From Phascolomyces articulosus (taxonomy: Eukaryota; Mucoromycota; Mucoromycetes; Mucorales; Lichtheimiaceae): 64,000 nucleotides of DNA. This document shows positions 13,301 to 38,331 of this stretch, piece by piece (positions within the stretch are counted from its first letter, which is position 1; every line of letters begins with the position of its first letter). Under the pieces are notes generated by a model. It saw only the letters and a list, made by a program, of their open reading frames with translations. It did not search any database and had not been told where the DNA came from. The position numbers and the translations under genes are program-made. Where the stretch lies: positions 372,001-436,000 of the forward strand of contig JAIXMP010000034.1 in the NCBI GenBank assembly GCA_025677815.1. Reading direction: 5' to 3'.

Positions 13301-13616
13301 TGATCAACTTCCTTAGTGAACAAACTAGCAAGGTAAGAAAAAAAAGGAATATCAGTTGAGTGAGGAAAAAAGAAATATGTGTGGATTAAGGAAAAAAAAA
13401 GGAATGATACTCATGATTACGTTAAAATCTCTCTAGATCAATGTTTTAGACAAAGATGTTCAAGAATTGAAGGAAAAGGCTGAAAAGAAAGAACAAGATG
13501 CCAACAATGCTCAAAATACCCAACCTGTTATGGGATTAGGTGGTCCATTAATGTTAACAGCTGCACCCACTGGTGCTACCAACATTCCTATGCAAACTGG
13601 TAACTTTGGTTTCTAA
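7378..13616 (+). CDS. CHC1: Clathrin heavy chain
   Basis: This gene encodes the leg of the clathrin triskelion, which coats vesicles at the plasma membrane, trans-Golgi and endosomes. Thirteen exons read 7378-7419, 7545-7752, 7862-8295, 8388-8870, 8952-9431, 9568-9798, 9900-10152, 10245-10408, 10502-11128, 11245-11427, 11513-11786, 11882-13332 and 13437-13616. They total 5010 bases, giving 1669 aa, the usual family length (about 1675 in animals). The start [14 protein letters not shown] is the family's conserved N-terminus. Residues 1-330 form the seven-bladed propeller, with [19 protein letters not shown] in it. The linker and the alpha-solenoid of CHCR repeats follow to about 1560, then a trimerisation region and a short Gln/Ala/Gly tail ending TGNFGF. 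Codon use in the long exon 12 is richer in C/G than the surrounding DNA, as expected for high expression. Nothing is broken. Confidence 0.97.
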
Positions 13617-14631
13617 GGTGTGAGATTATCACACATTTTTGAATCACCAAAAAAAAAAACTTGCATTTTTTATATTTTTTACTCCTCCCAATGACACTCA
13701 CTCTTTTCCAAATCGAACTGCAAGTTGTATGAATGAATAAAAAGCACTCCTACATATACATATATATCATCTACCTTACCTACCTATCCCATCTCATCCA
13801 CTTTATTAGCTATGAATATCGATATATCCAAATACACAATCAACACATTTTTTTTATTGTTGCTTGTTCCCTCCCTTTCAACATCCAACTCCACTTTAAT
13901 TCTTTTCTCCTTTCTAGATGAGGAAGAAAAAAAAAGAAACATACATTCACTAACACTTTGTAATCACATTAGTATTGTTTATAAAAATCACACCTATTTT
14001 CTTTTTGCGTATATCCTCTATACAATTAGTATTACTATTTATTCGAATTTTATATATACTACAGAATAATTATGTCTTGATTTTAATATATTGAAAGAAA
14101 GTATTATTTTCTTACTGACAAAAACACATCAATCTGTCGTCATTTTACCATATTATCTATGGTGGACATATACTAATACCAGCTTCTTCGCCAAAGAAAA
14201 AAAATTGAAGTAGTATGTATAAAGTTTTTCCTGATTCAGTGATAGATGCAATCCTCCTCCCAAAAACAAAGATCACGAGTTGCATATGCTCAAGAAGAAG
14301 GCAAGGCCGAAGCACATGAACAAATAAGTACACAGACTTTGAGAAACTTAAGCGTATAGACGAACTCTCCAAAGCTTAAAAAAACCATAAACATATTTAT
14401 ACAAAATTTCAGAAATCAATATAATTTTGAAAATTTTCAACAATCAATATAATAAAATTAGGAACCCAACCATTTCCAAAATCAAAATTTGTGCTCCTTA
14501 GAGGGAAGTATAATCATTTGAGTTCGTTTTTGACTTTCTTAATTGCGATGTCTTTTCTTTATTCTTAGCTCCGTGCACCAGAAATAGTTGATTACTTGGG
14601 TTGAGTTTTTTTTATAAGGTTTTCTTCCTCT
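13617..14631. other. AT-rich intergenic region
   Basis: This holds the 3' flank of clathrin heavy chain, with T-rich and TATA-like runs, and the left flank of the next transposon relic. A near-duplicate of about 13 bases (AATCAATATAAT, twice around 14410-14455) is the only local structure seen. No gene is supported. Confidence 0.4.
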
Positions 14632-14689
14632 GTGATGCCTTTTTTCATACCCTATACTATTTTTTTAGAAAAAAACTTTACGTGTTCCA

Positions 14690-15800
14690 TGCAAACTGTT
14701 ACTTTTTACCATTATCAACCATTGGTTGACTATGTTTGTGATGGGCTCGATAGCGAAACAGATGATCAATTACAATTTGCCTCCATTAAGACTTTATACA
14801 AGTTGGATCATCTATCTGATGATTCTATGTCAGAGGATGAAACTGAATCTTCAAATGGTGCCCCTGACATTTCTATGGAAGAAAGGGAACTTGGTTGGGT
14901 TTCTAATCCAAATCTTGTATGGACACCCATTAAATGCAAGCCAGAACAAGTCGCACAATTCATTAGGTCAATTCAGAACATTAATGTTAAAGTCAAAAAT
15001 GGAGCGAAAATAGCTAATATTGACCTTTCCACTGGGTACAAGTTTAACAAACAGTGGAAGGAGAACGGAGGAACTATTTTGCCCGGTTATGTATCTGCCT
15101 CAGAACTAAACCGAAACAAAACAATCTCAAACTTACTGACGACCATTCACAATTCATCGAAAACTATGTTGAAGGACATCCGACTTGTATTGTTAAGGAT
15201 GCAACAGACGCGCTTTGTGAAGCATTCGATAATTTGACGGTCAGTCAGTCCACTGTTTATCGTCATATCACTGAGAAGCTTTCGTTTACACTCACTCTCA
15301 CCCAACCGAAGGTGGCTGATCGTAACTCTGAGGATATTCTTGAAGCACGCTGACAATTTGTTGAGTATATTACTGAGAACAACATAGACTTCAGGAAAAA
15401 TGTGTTTTTATTGATGAAAGTGGATTCATGAAGAATATGGTACGTCCAGTTGCGTGGTCCAAGGTAGGAACGCCTGCAAATGTCGAAGCCCCAACTCAAC
15501 GAGGCGTTAACTTGAGTGTTCTTGGGTGCATGTCATGGTATGGCCTAATTGCTCTTTCACAACAAGTACCAAAAACAAATGGATCAAAAAAGCGCAAACA
15601 TGTTGGTAGCAAATCTGGTCTCCGTCGTGGTACGTCTTCGAGTCACTTCTTATTGTTTGTGCGAGAGATGTCATCTGTTTTAAAAAATCTTGGTCTCCAT
15701 AATATGTATTTCATCATGGATAATGTAGGTATTCACAAAACGGCCGATGTTCTCAAAGCAATTCGTGACCATGGTCATACACCTCTTTTCTTGCCGTGAG
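14690..15800 (+). pseudogene. IS630/Tc1-mariner-type transposase, frameshifted and 3'-truncated
   Basis: The pieces run in order. An acidic N-terminal region (14690-15060) contains DDSMSEDETESSNGAP. A helix-turn-helix part (15090-15350) contains LTDDHSQFIENYVEGHPTC and NLTVSQSTVYRHI. The catalytic core (15400-15799) has the first aspartate in VFIDESGF and the second in YFIMDNVGIHKTAD, ending at HTPLFLP. The frame shifts around 15060-15110. An in-frame TGA sits at 15351-15353, and one base is lost just before VFIDES (near 15400). The YSPxLNPIE block with the third acidic residue should come next, but the sequence reads GTGAGTTTC and then AT-rich DNA with stops. That GTGAGT looks like a splice donor, but no matching downstream exon was found. 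The copy is dead. Confidence 0.85.
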
Positions 15801-17242
15801 TTTCTCTCTCTTTTTCTTTTTTTATTTATATAAAACGTAGTATCATCAAACTTTATGGTGATCTGATGGATGTTTTTGTAGCTTTTTTTTCGATTTCTTA
15901 TGCAATATTCTAAATATTTTATTAAGAAAATACATGCACCTACAAAAAGTCTTTCAAGTAGTGTTTTTCTGAAAGAGATATGTATATAAATAACCAATAA
16001 TGTAAAATATGAAAATATTGAAAGAATCTTACGTTGCTAACTTTTCAAAAAGATCTTCACATCGATAGCAAATTATCACCCCACCAAGCATTAAAGAGCA
16101 TAATGGAAAGTTTGAGAGCGTGCTTGATTTTATTGGATGTAAAATTTGCTACTATAACGTCATAGAAAAGAATATAAAAGAGGAATTCTCAGATTAATTG
16201 CAGCCCTCATTCAATGATATTAGATGTTGGCGCTTAGTTAGAAAATAATAATAACTAGCAAAACTGACAGATGAGGACATTTCAATGTTCGTTTATTGCA
16301 GATGATATTACATATCACTGAACTTTTGATGATGCAAATCATCTCAAGTAATTTTTCGGCAGCTGCTTAGCAGCTCCCCCCAAAAATGAATTAAGAAAAT
16401 GATAGAAAAAATATAGAGAGAGGAACCTCTTTATCTTTTAAGGCGGTTCGAGAGTGGGGTAGAGTGAATTGATCGGTAACTCCCATTAATAAGAAATTAT
16501 TTTACTATGTTTCTTTCAATACTACGTATTGACAAAAATAATGTTTGAATCAATTTTGTCCAAATCAGGAAAACATTGCTTTTCCCCATATAAAGTTATG
16601 TTCAATTACAGCAACTTGCCTACGTATTGATAATTATATACTTTATTTTGAATAACAGCATTAAAGACAAAGAGTGAAATCGATTCTACTGCTTCTTCTT
16701 TACAGATGGTCAAGAATAGAATATGATTTGTAATCAAATCACAATTAACGGCAGCTCTATGTTCTATGAAACGTAATATTGTCTTTCGGTTTACCAATTA
16801 ATATGCATCAAATGTCCTAAATATACCAACAAAAGATTCGAAAAAAAAGTAAGAAGGATCCAAAATTCCCAATTATTATCATATTCTATAGTATCTATAA
16901 TTATTACCGATATATTATTGTACATATAATAATGATAATAATCCCAATAAGCACAATTACCAAGATTTAATACATATACGATTACTATGAATACAGCCTT
17001 ATTTTTTCTCTCTTGTTCCATACAGAATAAATTATAACAATTTAATGTATTTAAAAAGGGTGAACCAGAATAATTTTATTATTAATTTACGGCATTATAA
17101 TATAATAGCATTGGTAAGTAGTTTGATAGGATAGCTTGGGAGGGAAGATTAGATTCTCATTGTAATGTCTTCAAAGATAACAGCGAAAGAGAGTGAGGGA
17201 GAGAGAGAGAGAGAGGAAAAGATACATATTTTGATTTCTTTT
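15801..17242. other. AT-rich intergenic region
   Basis: No gene is supported. The first part is the ruined 3' flank of the transposon. A short hairpin, AGCTGC TTA GCAGCT, lies at 16361-16375 and is followed by a C run. A GA-rich tract sits at about 17190-17220, just past the stop of the small secreted-protein gene. Confidence 0.4.
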
Positions 17243-17488
17243 TTAGACGCTGGTAGTAGTTCCACATACAATAGAAGTGACACCTTGTGGAACACCGACT
17301 ATATTAGGACCGCTTGTTTGTGGTCCATCGCAATCTCCACCTAAACCTCCACCTGATATCTTGGTCTTTGGTTGAACATATTTTCCTGGAGTTCCTGCTG
17401 GCTCTTCTTTCGCTGGAACAGGTGAACCTTGAACCAAAAGGATACTGGAAGCAGCCAAGATCATGGAAACGATGAAGCAACGATGCAT
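17243..17488 (-). CDS. Small secreted protein, 81 aa, family unknown
   Basis: The single-exon ORF starts with a clear signal peptide: MHRCFIVSMILAASSILLVQ, then a likely cleavage after Gly-Ser. The mature part is about 60 residues, rich in Pro, Gly, Thr and Lys (PVPAKEEPAGTPGKYV, KISGGGLGGDCDGPQTSG). It has two cysteines that could form one disulfide. No known domain is recognised. It looks like a small cell-wall or secreted protein. On the minus strand a TATAAAT box lies at about 17575-17582 and a 35-base dA tract just upstream (17584-17618), which together look like a normal strong promoter and support a real gene. Confidence 0.6.
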   Translation of the reverse strand: MHRCFIVSMILAASSILLVQGSPVPAKEEPAGTPGKYVQPKTKISGGGLGGDCDGPQTSGPNIVGVPQGVTSIVCGTTTSV

Positions 17489-17574
17489 ATTAGAAACTTG
17501 GTTTTATGTATTGTGATGGATGGATTTATTGAAGGAAAAAAAAGAAATTTCAAATAATAAAACATTATATGGGC

Positions 17575-17582
17575 ATTTATAT

Positions 17583-17618
<36 letters not shown>
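17575..17618 (-). promoter_or_regulatory. TATA box and poly(dA:dT) tract of the small secreted-protein gene
   Basis: The plus strand shows 35 consecutive T (17584-17618), so A on the coding strand. It is followed towards the gene by ATATAAATGCCC. The TATA-like core lies about 87-95 bases before the ATG at 17488. Long dA:dT tracts keep nucleosomes off fungal promoters, so this pairing fits promoter use. That function is inferred. Confidence 0.5.
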
Positions 17619-17619
<1 letters not shown>

Positions 17620-20600
17620 GCTGATAGTTCTTTGCACCTTTATGTTACCAATATATAACGGGGAGGAGGAGAAGGACTTGGATAAACTTTCAATTTTCTG
17701 CAGGGTAAAAAACAAATCGATATAGGAGAAGAGCGATGGAAACTTGCTATAACTCTAAGGAATTGAGATTGCTACTGCTTTAACTAGTTGAAAAGGATGG
17801 TATTTTTTTTTTTTTTTACCTCCATAATAAAGATTATAAGAGAAGGATTGGATTATGCATTGCATGTTCCTTGTTGATATTGATGATAAAAGGAGAATTT
17901 CAACACTGTGTTAACAGGAAGCGTTTGAATTTACGATATATATGTGAGAGGGTTCTTGTTTCTCCTTTTTGGCATTTTCTTTAAAGTTTGGAGTAAATGT
18001 AGTTCCTACCCAATAAACATATATTCCTTATTATTATAAATCTTTATTTCATTTTGCTTTGTACCTATACATATAAGAATATGGATGTATTCGTATTTAT
18101 ATAAATAGTTGTCATAATAAATAGTAAAGATAAATTGCATTGGAAGATTTTAATCTGGAGGGAACGTTATACATATTATGTTACTAGGAGCAAATGCAGC
18201 AACAAGGTGAGCCAGATATAGGAGTAGGAATAAAATAAGGAAAATATATGAGGAGAAAAAATAATGTTCCTAAATATTAGATGGTTGAATTCATCAACAT
18301 GTTGGGATTGTGGCATCCATAGCCTTTTCTTACGGAGTGGTTTTTCATATGTATGATTCCTCCTCTTGACCCGGAAACACGGATCAAGAAATTGTATGGC
18401 TTCTATTTTGCCACCACGCGATAAAAAAATTATCATGGACGGTAGTAAGAAATCATTTCATAATAAATAATGAATCACCGAATTGATGGTTGGTGCCAGT
18501 ACCGTATGCTTCAATATCCTATACGCAGATATTATGCAAAAAAAAAACAATTCTAACCTTATTATGCAGCATCATTTTTGCTCCTAACCTAAAATAATTT
18601 AGTATAATTATGCCTCTGTTCACGAATGAGATGACATCTATTATTCCACCATTGAATAAAGTGTTTATTTGCAAAAGGGAGAGCAAGCTGATATAAGATA
18701 CAAAAAAACACCATTTACTTAGTAACTTTATTTTCCTTCTCTGTTTATAAAACTATGTCTGTATCTCGATCACACGTTGAAAAACTCTTCTGGGAGACTT
18801 AATTAAGTTGAAGAGTAATACGTAAATGATTTTCGCTATTTTTTAATTTTAATATTGGTGCAAATTTTGAATAATATATAAAATATGAAGCCACCATTAT
18901 ATGGAGACGCAGTATACACCGCCATCCAGGATGAAATTTCTCAAGGAGATGAATTTGCTATATATGGATAAGAGAGAGAAAAGGGGATGGTGATGCAACC
19001 CCGTGTACTGTCGATCATTATTTTTTTAGTACCGACAACTTCCTTTCTAATATCAATCTTCCACAATATCATTATATAAATATTTGTTGTTATTATTGTT
19101 TGTTGTTCTGATTATAATATTTTTTTATGTTGTGTTTCAAATGTAATCATATATCAGGTGTGTAAATACTATTACACTAAATTGGTACGTTATCTCGATT
19201 GAAAGCTGATATGTATTTACCAAAACAAAATAATAAATGGCACTTTTTTCATCAACATACTATTGTTTTAATGCTATCAAAAGTCAAAGATAGCCATATG
19301 GTAACTTTATTTGTTACTTCGAATGATATGATTAGTATCTCTAGACCGTGTTCCAAAAGGGATATTGGGCAAAATGTTTATATTTACCAGCGATAGAAAA
19401 AACTGTTATACTTATGATACCTATCACACCTTTTCTTTCTCTGCATTTAATGTATATAGCTGTTATATAAAATAGATTGACCGTTTTTCTCCCATTTCTT
19501 TATTCTAAAAGCAATATAAACTTGTAAGTTTGTTGGTGTGCGCACAACAGTTTATATTCAGATATAGGCACCACTTTTCTTCCCTTACACCCCACCTCTC
19601 TCTCCTATAACAGCAATTACCTATTTCGCTTTCAATACATACTATCTATCTGTACCACTCCTTAAGAAGAATTGCAAAAAAAAAAAAAGTAGCGTGGCTA
19701 GTTATACTACAGCTGTTTTTACCTATAAACCAAATCTTCTTTGTTCATTTACAAACACAAATTCAACATATAATAAGGCTATTGCTACCATTACAGAAGG
19801 AAATTGACATAAAAAAAGAGAATACTTTAATTTTTTGTTGTTGTTTATTTAATATATATAAAATATGCCTGCTTTTAATACGGTCCCTAGTCGTAGTAAT
19901 TAAAAGATTTAATCCCTCTTTACAATAAATACGGGCACTACTACTATATATAAATGTTATTATATGCTTATTCTATTAGCAAAATAAATTCACATATATT
20001 TTATTAAATCTATACTTACTGATACACCTGATCATTATGATGATGCATTATCAAAAATAAATATATAGTGCTTTTAGAAGAACAAGGTGAACTAGATATC
20101 GTGTATATAACAAACGGTTATGAAAACTATTTTGGCATATTAGGTACCATCTAGCTATATATACCCCATAAAATGCATAAAAACCAGGAGAATTTCATTC
20201 ATAGCTTGGTATATTCTATTTGTAAAGGTCTCCTGACTTGTATTTCTTCCCTTTCACCCCATTTATTAAATGGATTTTTCTCCCTCCTTCTCAAGAATTC
20301 TGTCTTATTCATTGTATATTAGTAAATATAAATCGAACTTTCTATTCTTCCAAAATTATATCCCAAAATGGATCAGTAGCTGTGATCTGTCAGCTAAGAT
20401 ACTGAATACATAATACACGAACTCGATCTAAATAAAAGGTTCCAAAATAAACTGAAATTCATCTTGTATAGTCAGTTTTACGAACTGTTATGTAAGTTGT
20501 TTGCTAATGCTATCCCAATGTGTTTATTAGTTTGAGCATTATGCTGTTGTAAAGTGTTATTAGACAATGTGTTATAATAAAATAGGAGGAAGATGTTATA

Positions 20601-20643
20601 TAAAAGAAATAAATAAATTATAAAAGAACAAAGCAATTTTTTT
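17619..20643. other. 3-kb AT-rich region without a supported gene
   Basis: I see nothing that reads convincingly as protein here on either strand. A minus-strand open frame at 18176-18436 has a somewhat protein-like middle (GGKIEAIQFLDPCFRVKRRN), but it has no partner exons and ends in low-complexity sequence. The region ends at the stop codon of the BEACH gene, so its right part is that gene's 3' flank. Confidence 0.4.
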
Positions 20644-34285
<13,642 letters not shown>

Positions 34286-34510
34286 GTGTTCAAAGAAGAA
34301 AGAATAATAAAAAAGTAAGTGGTAAAAAAAAAGAAAGAAAAAAGAGGAGAGGAGGGTTCTCACCTTTATGTAGTTAAAGCAAAAGCTTCCTGTTTTAGTT
34401 CGGCGGATTTTAAATTCAAATGCTTTGAGAGAAAGTCAATAAAATGATAAAAATACAAAAAACAAAAAGCAACATTCTTCTTTTTTTTTATTATGATGAT
34501 AATGATGATG

Positions 34511-35785
34511 TTAATCAGAAGTAAATTTATCAGGATAAAAAGGAGCATCTTGACCCATGAAACGAAGCATACTGTATTTTAGATTAAAAGTAGCACCAAA
34601 AAAGAAAAAGAAATCAGCTCCCAAAATCAAATCCACTTTTCCACCGTATAATGCAGGCATGACTTGAATAGCAAGCTCCGATACTAATGAAGCATTGCAT
34701 GGATGTTGAATCATACAGTTGACCGACCCAATCGCATCATTCACTTGTCCAAATTCTGTACCAATATCACACGCGTCAGATCGATTTAATGTCAATTTTA
34801 AATCTTCTTGTAATGCCACGGACATGGCAGACGCACCCCATCGCTTCTTGGCCAATAAACAATGACGAACACGGTAGCCATTGATAATTAAATCGACAAA
34901 GGGTAAATTGACATCCTTGTGAGCGGATGGAATCTTGTAGCACACACTCTTTTTATTCGCACCTGATGGAATAATTAATTTCCCTCGTCGTTGTGTATGC
35001 GTTAATCGATCATTCTCGTCCTCGTCCTTCTTTTGTTCCTTTTTCTTTTCCTTTTTCGATTGCTCTTGTTGTTTATTACTACTAGTGGATGGTGTTGTTG
35101 GAGTAGCATTTGAGGATGCGGTTGTCGTGGAGGATTGTTTCTCTGTTGTTGCTGTTGTCGTAGTATCTGATTTTTCGGTAATCGAAGTATTCTCGTCTTG
35201 TTGGTTAGAGACAACGGGTATCTTTTTTTCTTTTTCTTGTTTTTTTTCCTCTACTGTGTCTTTTGACACCATGTTTGTTGTCAAAGAATGTTGATTATTA
35301 TTACTATCATATTTAAAGTATCCTGATGCCAAAACATCCTTTGCCTCCTTTGATGTAAACATGGGATCTTGATCACATCGTTCTGCACCCAATAAAATGG
35401 ATACCTTGATGGCATGATAACGAGCCACTTGCGCTGCTTCTTCCCAATCCTTGAATCGATACTCTTCAGGTTCCACGATGCGTTTCCATCGGGCATGTAA
35501 ATTCATGACAAATAAAATGATTAATTCTCGATGAGATAATGATGCCACATGTTTCTCGGATGCTTTTTGACGGAATTGATTAATATAATCGTCTAATTCT
35601 CGATATAAACGACATTGTTCTTGAGCCAGTTCAGCTTTTATTTTTTTACTTCCACTCACAAGTGGAGAAGTAGTTGTTGAATCATTGTTATTACTGGATA
35701 TCGAGTGGTGACCATTTTGATTATTATTGGTATTTGAACTGGATTTATGTTTGGATGGCGGTTGTTTCTTTTTCGTGTTTGGCAT
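34511..35785 (-). CDS. Gag/retropepsin-like protein, intact ORF lacking the catalytic Asp
   Basis: This single open frame of 424 aa starts MPNTKKKQPPSKHKS. Residues 1-50 are low-complexity Ser/Asn. Residues 55-160 look like a retrotransposon Gag/capsid helical domain (LYRELDDYINQFRQKASEKH, HRELIILFVMNLHARWKRIV, DWEEAAQVARYHAIKVSILL). A Ser/Thr/Lys/Glu-rich linker follows. The last 150 residues look like a retropepsin fold: INGYRVRHCLL as the strand before the active site, and VDLILGADFFFFFGATFNLK as the C-terminal DxxLGxDFL..hGA motif. At the active site the usual D-T/S-G-A is replaced by KKRWGAS, so the catalytic aspartate is missing. There is no reverse transcriptase, RNase H or integrase downstream; instead the BEACH gene begins 226 bases on. 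Options are a domesticated gag-protease gene or a young relic with an intact frame. Confidence 0.7.
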   Translation of the reverse strand: MPNTKKKQPPSKHKSSSNTNNNQNGHHSISSNNNDSTTTSPLVSGSKKIKAELAQEQCRLYRELDDYINQFRQKASEKHVASLSHRELIILFVMNLHARWKRIVEPEEYRFKDWEEAAQVARYHAIKVSILLGAERCDQDPMFTSKEAKDVLASGYFKYDSNNNQHSLTTNMVSKDTVEEKKQEKEKKIPVVSNQQDENTSITEKSDTTTTATTEKQSSTTTASSNATPTTPSTSSNKQQEQSKKEKKKEQKKDEDENDRLTHTQRRGKLIIPSGANKKSVCYKIPSAHKDVNLPFVDLIINGYRVRHCLLAKKRWGASAMSVALQEDLKLTLNRSDACDIGTEFGQVNDAIGSVNCMIQHPCNASLVSELAIQVMPALYGGKVDLILGADFFFFFGATFNLKYSMLRFMGQDAPFYPDKFTSD

Positions 35786-36285
35786 TATTATTACGTGTTT
35801 TCAACTAAAACTAGACCCGTTGTGCCAAAACTCTGGTGTCGAGTCTTTTCGGGAGTCCAAAAAAAAAAAAAAATGATTGATTACATATCCCCAGTCTTGC
35901 CAACTTTTTATGCAGGAATTCAAATATGTGAAAGAATGAGGTTCTTTATTATCAGATCCCTTCTAACCAGGCTGATTGAGGGCAAAAATTTCGACAAGAT
36001 TATTGATATATTGTATTGAATGAAAAGAACATATATATATGTATTCAATGGGAATATATATCAATGAAAATTGTCATTGGGCAAAAAAAAAAAAAAAAGA
36101 AAGAAATAAGGGAAGAGAATTTTGGAGTGGCATAAAAAAGTAAAAGAGGATATGAAGTAATTCATATTGATTTTTATACGAAGACTGATAGTTTTTATAC
36201 ATGGATAGAGAGTTACTATACTAAGTGAAGTGTATACTACATATATTGAAAATGATTTTTGGTGCAGAAGAGGGACGGTGGCAAT
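35786..36285. other. 5' flank of the gag-like gene
   Basis: This AT-rich sequence has A runs and no convincing coding pieces. Its left end must contain the promoter of the minus-strand gag-like ORF. No clear TATA box could be assigned. Confidence 0.35.
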
Positions 36286-37395
36286 TTACGAAGGAAAAAA
36301 GTGGGTAAATGATACAAGGACCCAACCACTGGAGCTGGTAGAGTATATCATACAAATGTCGAATTTGGTTACCCATGTAGAAAACGATATGGTATTAAAT
36401 TTGTTTTCTTTTTGGTATGAGAATCGTGTAATTGTTTCTTTTGTTCGAACCCATTGTTGTCTCAAATTGTGGATAACTCGTTCAACAAGTACCTTTTTTC
36501 CCATGATGGTTATTAATACTTTATCCATTTGTCAAATATATAAATAAATCCCTTCAAAGTTACACTTACCAGTAATTGGTTTAATGCTCGAATCGTTCCT
36601 TTTAAGTTTTCAACATCGTAATAGCTTCGAGGAAGATAACATGTTCGGAAACTAACGAATCTATATATTCTGGTATATTTTAAGGAAACGCATTGTAAAA
36701 CCTAGCTGTTTTTAAGAAAAAGATAGAGTCCAATTTCCTAATTTTTTTTTTTTAAAAAAAAAAAAAAACTGTTATCGTTTATTTATACATTTTCGATAAT
36801 ACTTAACACCTTCTTCAGTTCATTTGTTTCCGAACTTTTACCGTTAATGAGCTTTTCTACCTGAGAATTGTTGCCGTTCTGACAACCCTATTAGTGCATA
36901 TTTAGTAGCAAGTTTCCAACCAATAAACACAACTATTATCCTTATTTATATATTAATTCATAGAGTTATTTCCTCGAAAAGGTCCAATGCTTCCTTTGAT
37001 TCTTTACCCAATAAAGTGTCATCCACACGAACTTTTTCTTTAATAATAGCTAAAATAATAAATACAAGTGTAGTAATTGCAAGAATTTTGAAACCGGCTA
37101 AGTTCTTCATCTGATTCCGTTCTCTGTACAGCAAAACATTCTGTAACAGAACCCCTCTACATCAATTATGTTCTATATAATATGAATAGCAGGTACGACT
37201 TGATCATGACAAGGTACTACAAAAATATAGGATGAGAGATTGAAGATTTAAATATTATTGTTTAATTCTCCATAAAACCGCTATCAATGGTTTTTCTTGA
37301 CTCAAGTTTAGTAATATTTGGCTCGGGTTCAAGATCAATGTATTATAGTCAAATTCAATGTCCAACGCTGTACCACCACTCTCATTTTCGATCGA
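36286..37395 (-). pseudogene. Cluster of exon-like fragments, unknown family (gene or decayed gene)
   Basis: The minus strand carries five pieces that read like protein. (1) 37255-37395, open for 46 codons, with ALDIEFDYNTLILNPSQILL, ending in TAA. (2) 36958-37140, 60 codons right after a strong TTACAG acceptor: NVLLYRERNQMKNLAG, then a hydrophobic span (FKILAITTLVFIILAII) that would cross a membrane, then charged helix DDTLLGKESKEALDLFEEIT and TGA. (3) 36783-36887 after ATAG: GNNSQVEKLINGKSSETNEL, a coiled-coil-like piece. (4) 36513-36660: YLPRSYYDVENLKGTIRALN. (5) 36286-36528: KVLVERVIHNLRQQWVRTKE. I could not join them into one frame with consensus splice sites because each ends in a stop. 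A small membrane protein with a coiled-coil tail, now decaying, would fit. I do not recognise it. Confidence 0.4.
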
Positions 37396-38331
37396 TCAAG
37401 GCTTGTAATATACAAAGGCAGATCTTTTACCCTTAAGATAATGAAGGTGTAACCTCATTCCAAATTATGTAAATCAAAATGTTCTTGTTCGTGACAACAT
37501 CATCATGAGTTTTTACTTATTTTATGACAAGTAGTTCCATTTTTTTCAATCAATAACACATAGTATAAATATCTCCTTTTTATTTTACTTGTTCCATTGA
37601 ACAATAAACAAACCAGTATATATGGCTTATATATCCCAGATTAAAAAAAAAGGTTCTAAAAAAAAAATCTAAACAAAAACGGGTTATTGTTTTCACTTTG
37701 CACAATGATCCGCGGGTTTTTGTTTTTACTCAGTAGTAAACAACCGAACGGGTATAACTTTTATATCTTAAAAAAATACTTTTAATAGTAGAAAGATAAG
37801 TATGGTTTAATACAGTTTTGTCCATAATTTATGCGAATAAACATTTATTTTCTAGTGCGTTAATAGCAAAAACTGAAACTAGAAGTAGAATATCACTCAA
37901 ATTATTTAATATATCTATTCATGAATTATCAAAATGAACTTTATGATTAAAAAAAAAAAAGCTTTTTTGAATCTAGTGTGTAGTAGTTACTCAGGTATAC
38001 TTCAAGGTTACAACACCCCCCATTATTATCACTACATACGAATAACCTATTTGATCTACTACTAGTAACTAGGTCAGCTGCAAAAGAAACACCAATCACA
38101 ACACTTTTTCCATATATTACAGTTTTTAAAAAATCCATCCAACAACACAATAAAAAGTTCTTTCTCGGGAATTATTTTAATAACTATATGCAAAAGGGTA
38201 CTCACAAAAAAAAACGGGGGGGGGGAGGATGATATGAATGAATGAATTCTACTTCTAAAGGCAAACATGTATATAAGCACAACAATAAAAAGTATTGAAT
38301 TAGATAAGTATAATAGGTTGTATTTCTTAAT
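37396..38331. other. AT-rich region upstream of the fragment cluster
   Basis: No coding sequence is supported. The minus strand shows a TATATAAG sequence near 37620-37635 that could be a promoter for the fragment cluster. The right end is the 3' flank of the acetyltransferase gene; a run of nine or more G at about 38216-38226 stands out against the AT-rich background. Confidence 0.35.

Noticed and set aside
16361..16375. AGCTGC-TTA-GCAGCT hairpin as a transposon terminal repeat or terminator
   Set aside because: No matching partner was found on the other side of the transposase relic, and rho-independent terminators do not apply to a fungal nuclear genome.
34366..34548. Minus-strand ORF ending in SAELKQEAFALTT as a possible first exon of the BEACH gene
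   Set aside because: It ends in TAA before the GTGAG donor-like site, and joining it to the next exon keeps that stop in frame.
35085..35294. Valine-rich plus-strand ORF inside the gag-like gene
   Set aside because: It is the antisense reading of the Ser/Thr/Lys linker and has no independent support.
36420..36460. GTTCGAACCC as a tRNA T-loop (B box)
   Set aside because: No matching A box or acceptor stem could be built around it, and the same bases fall in a protein-like minus-strand piece.
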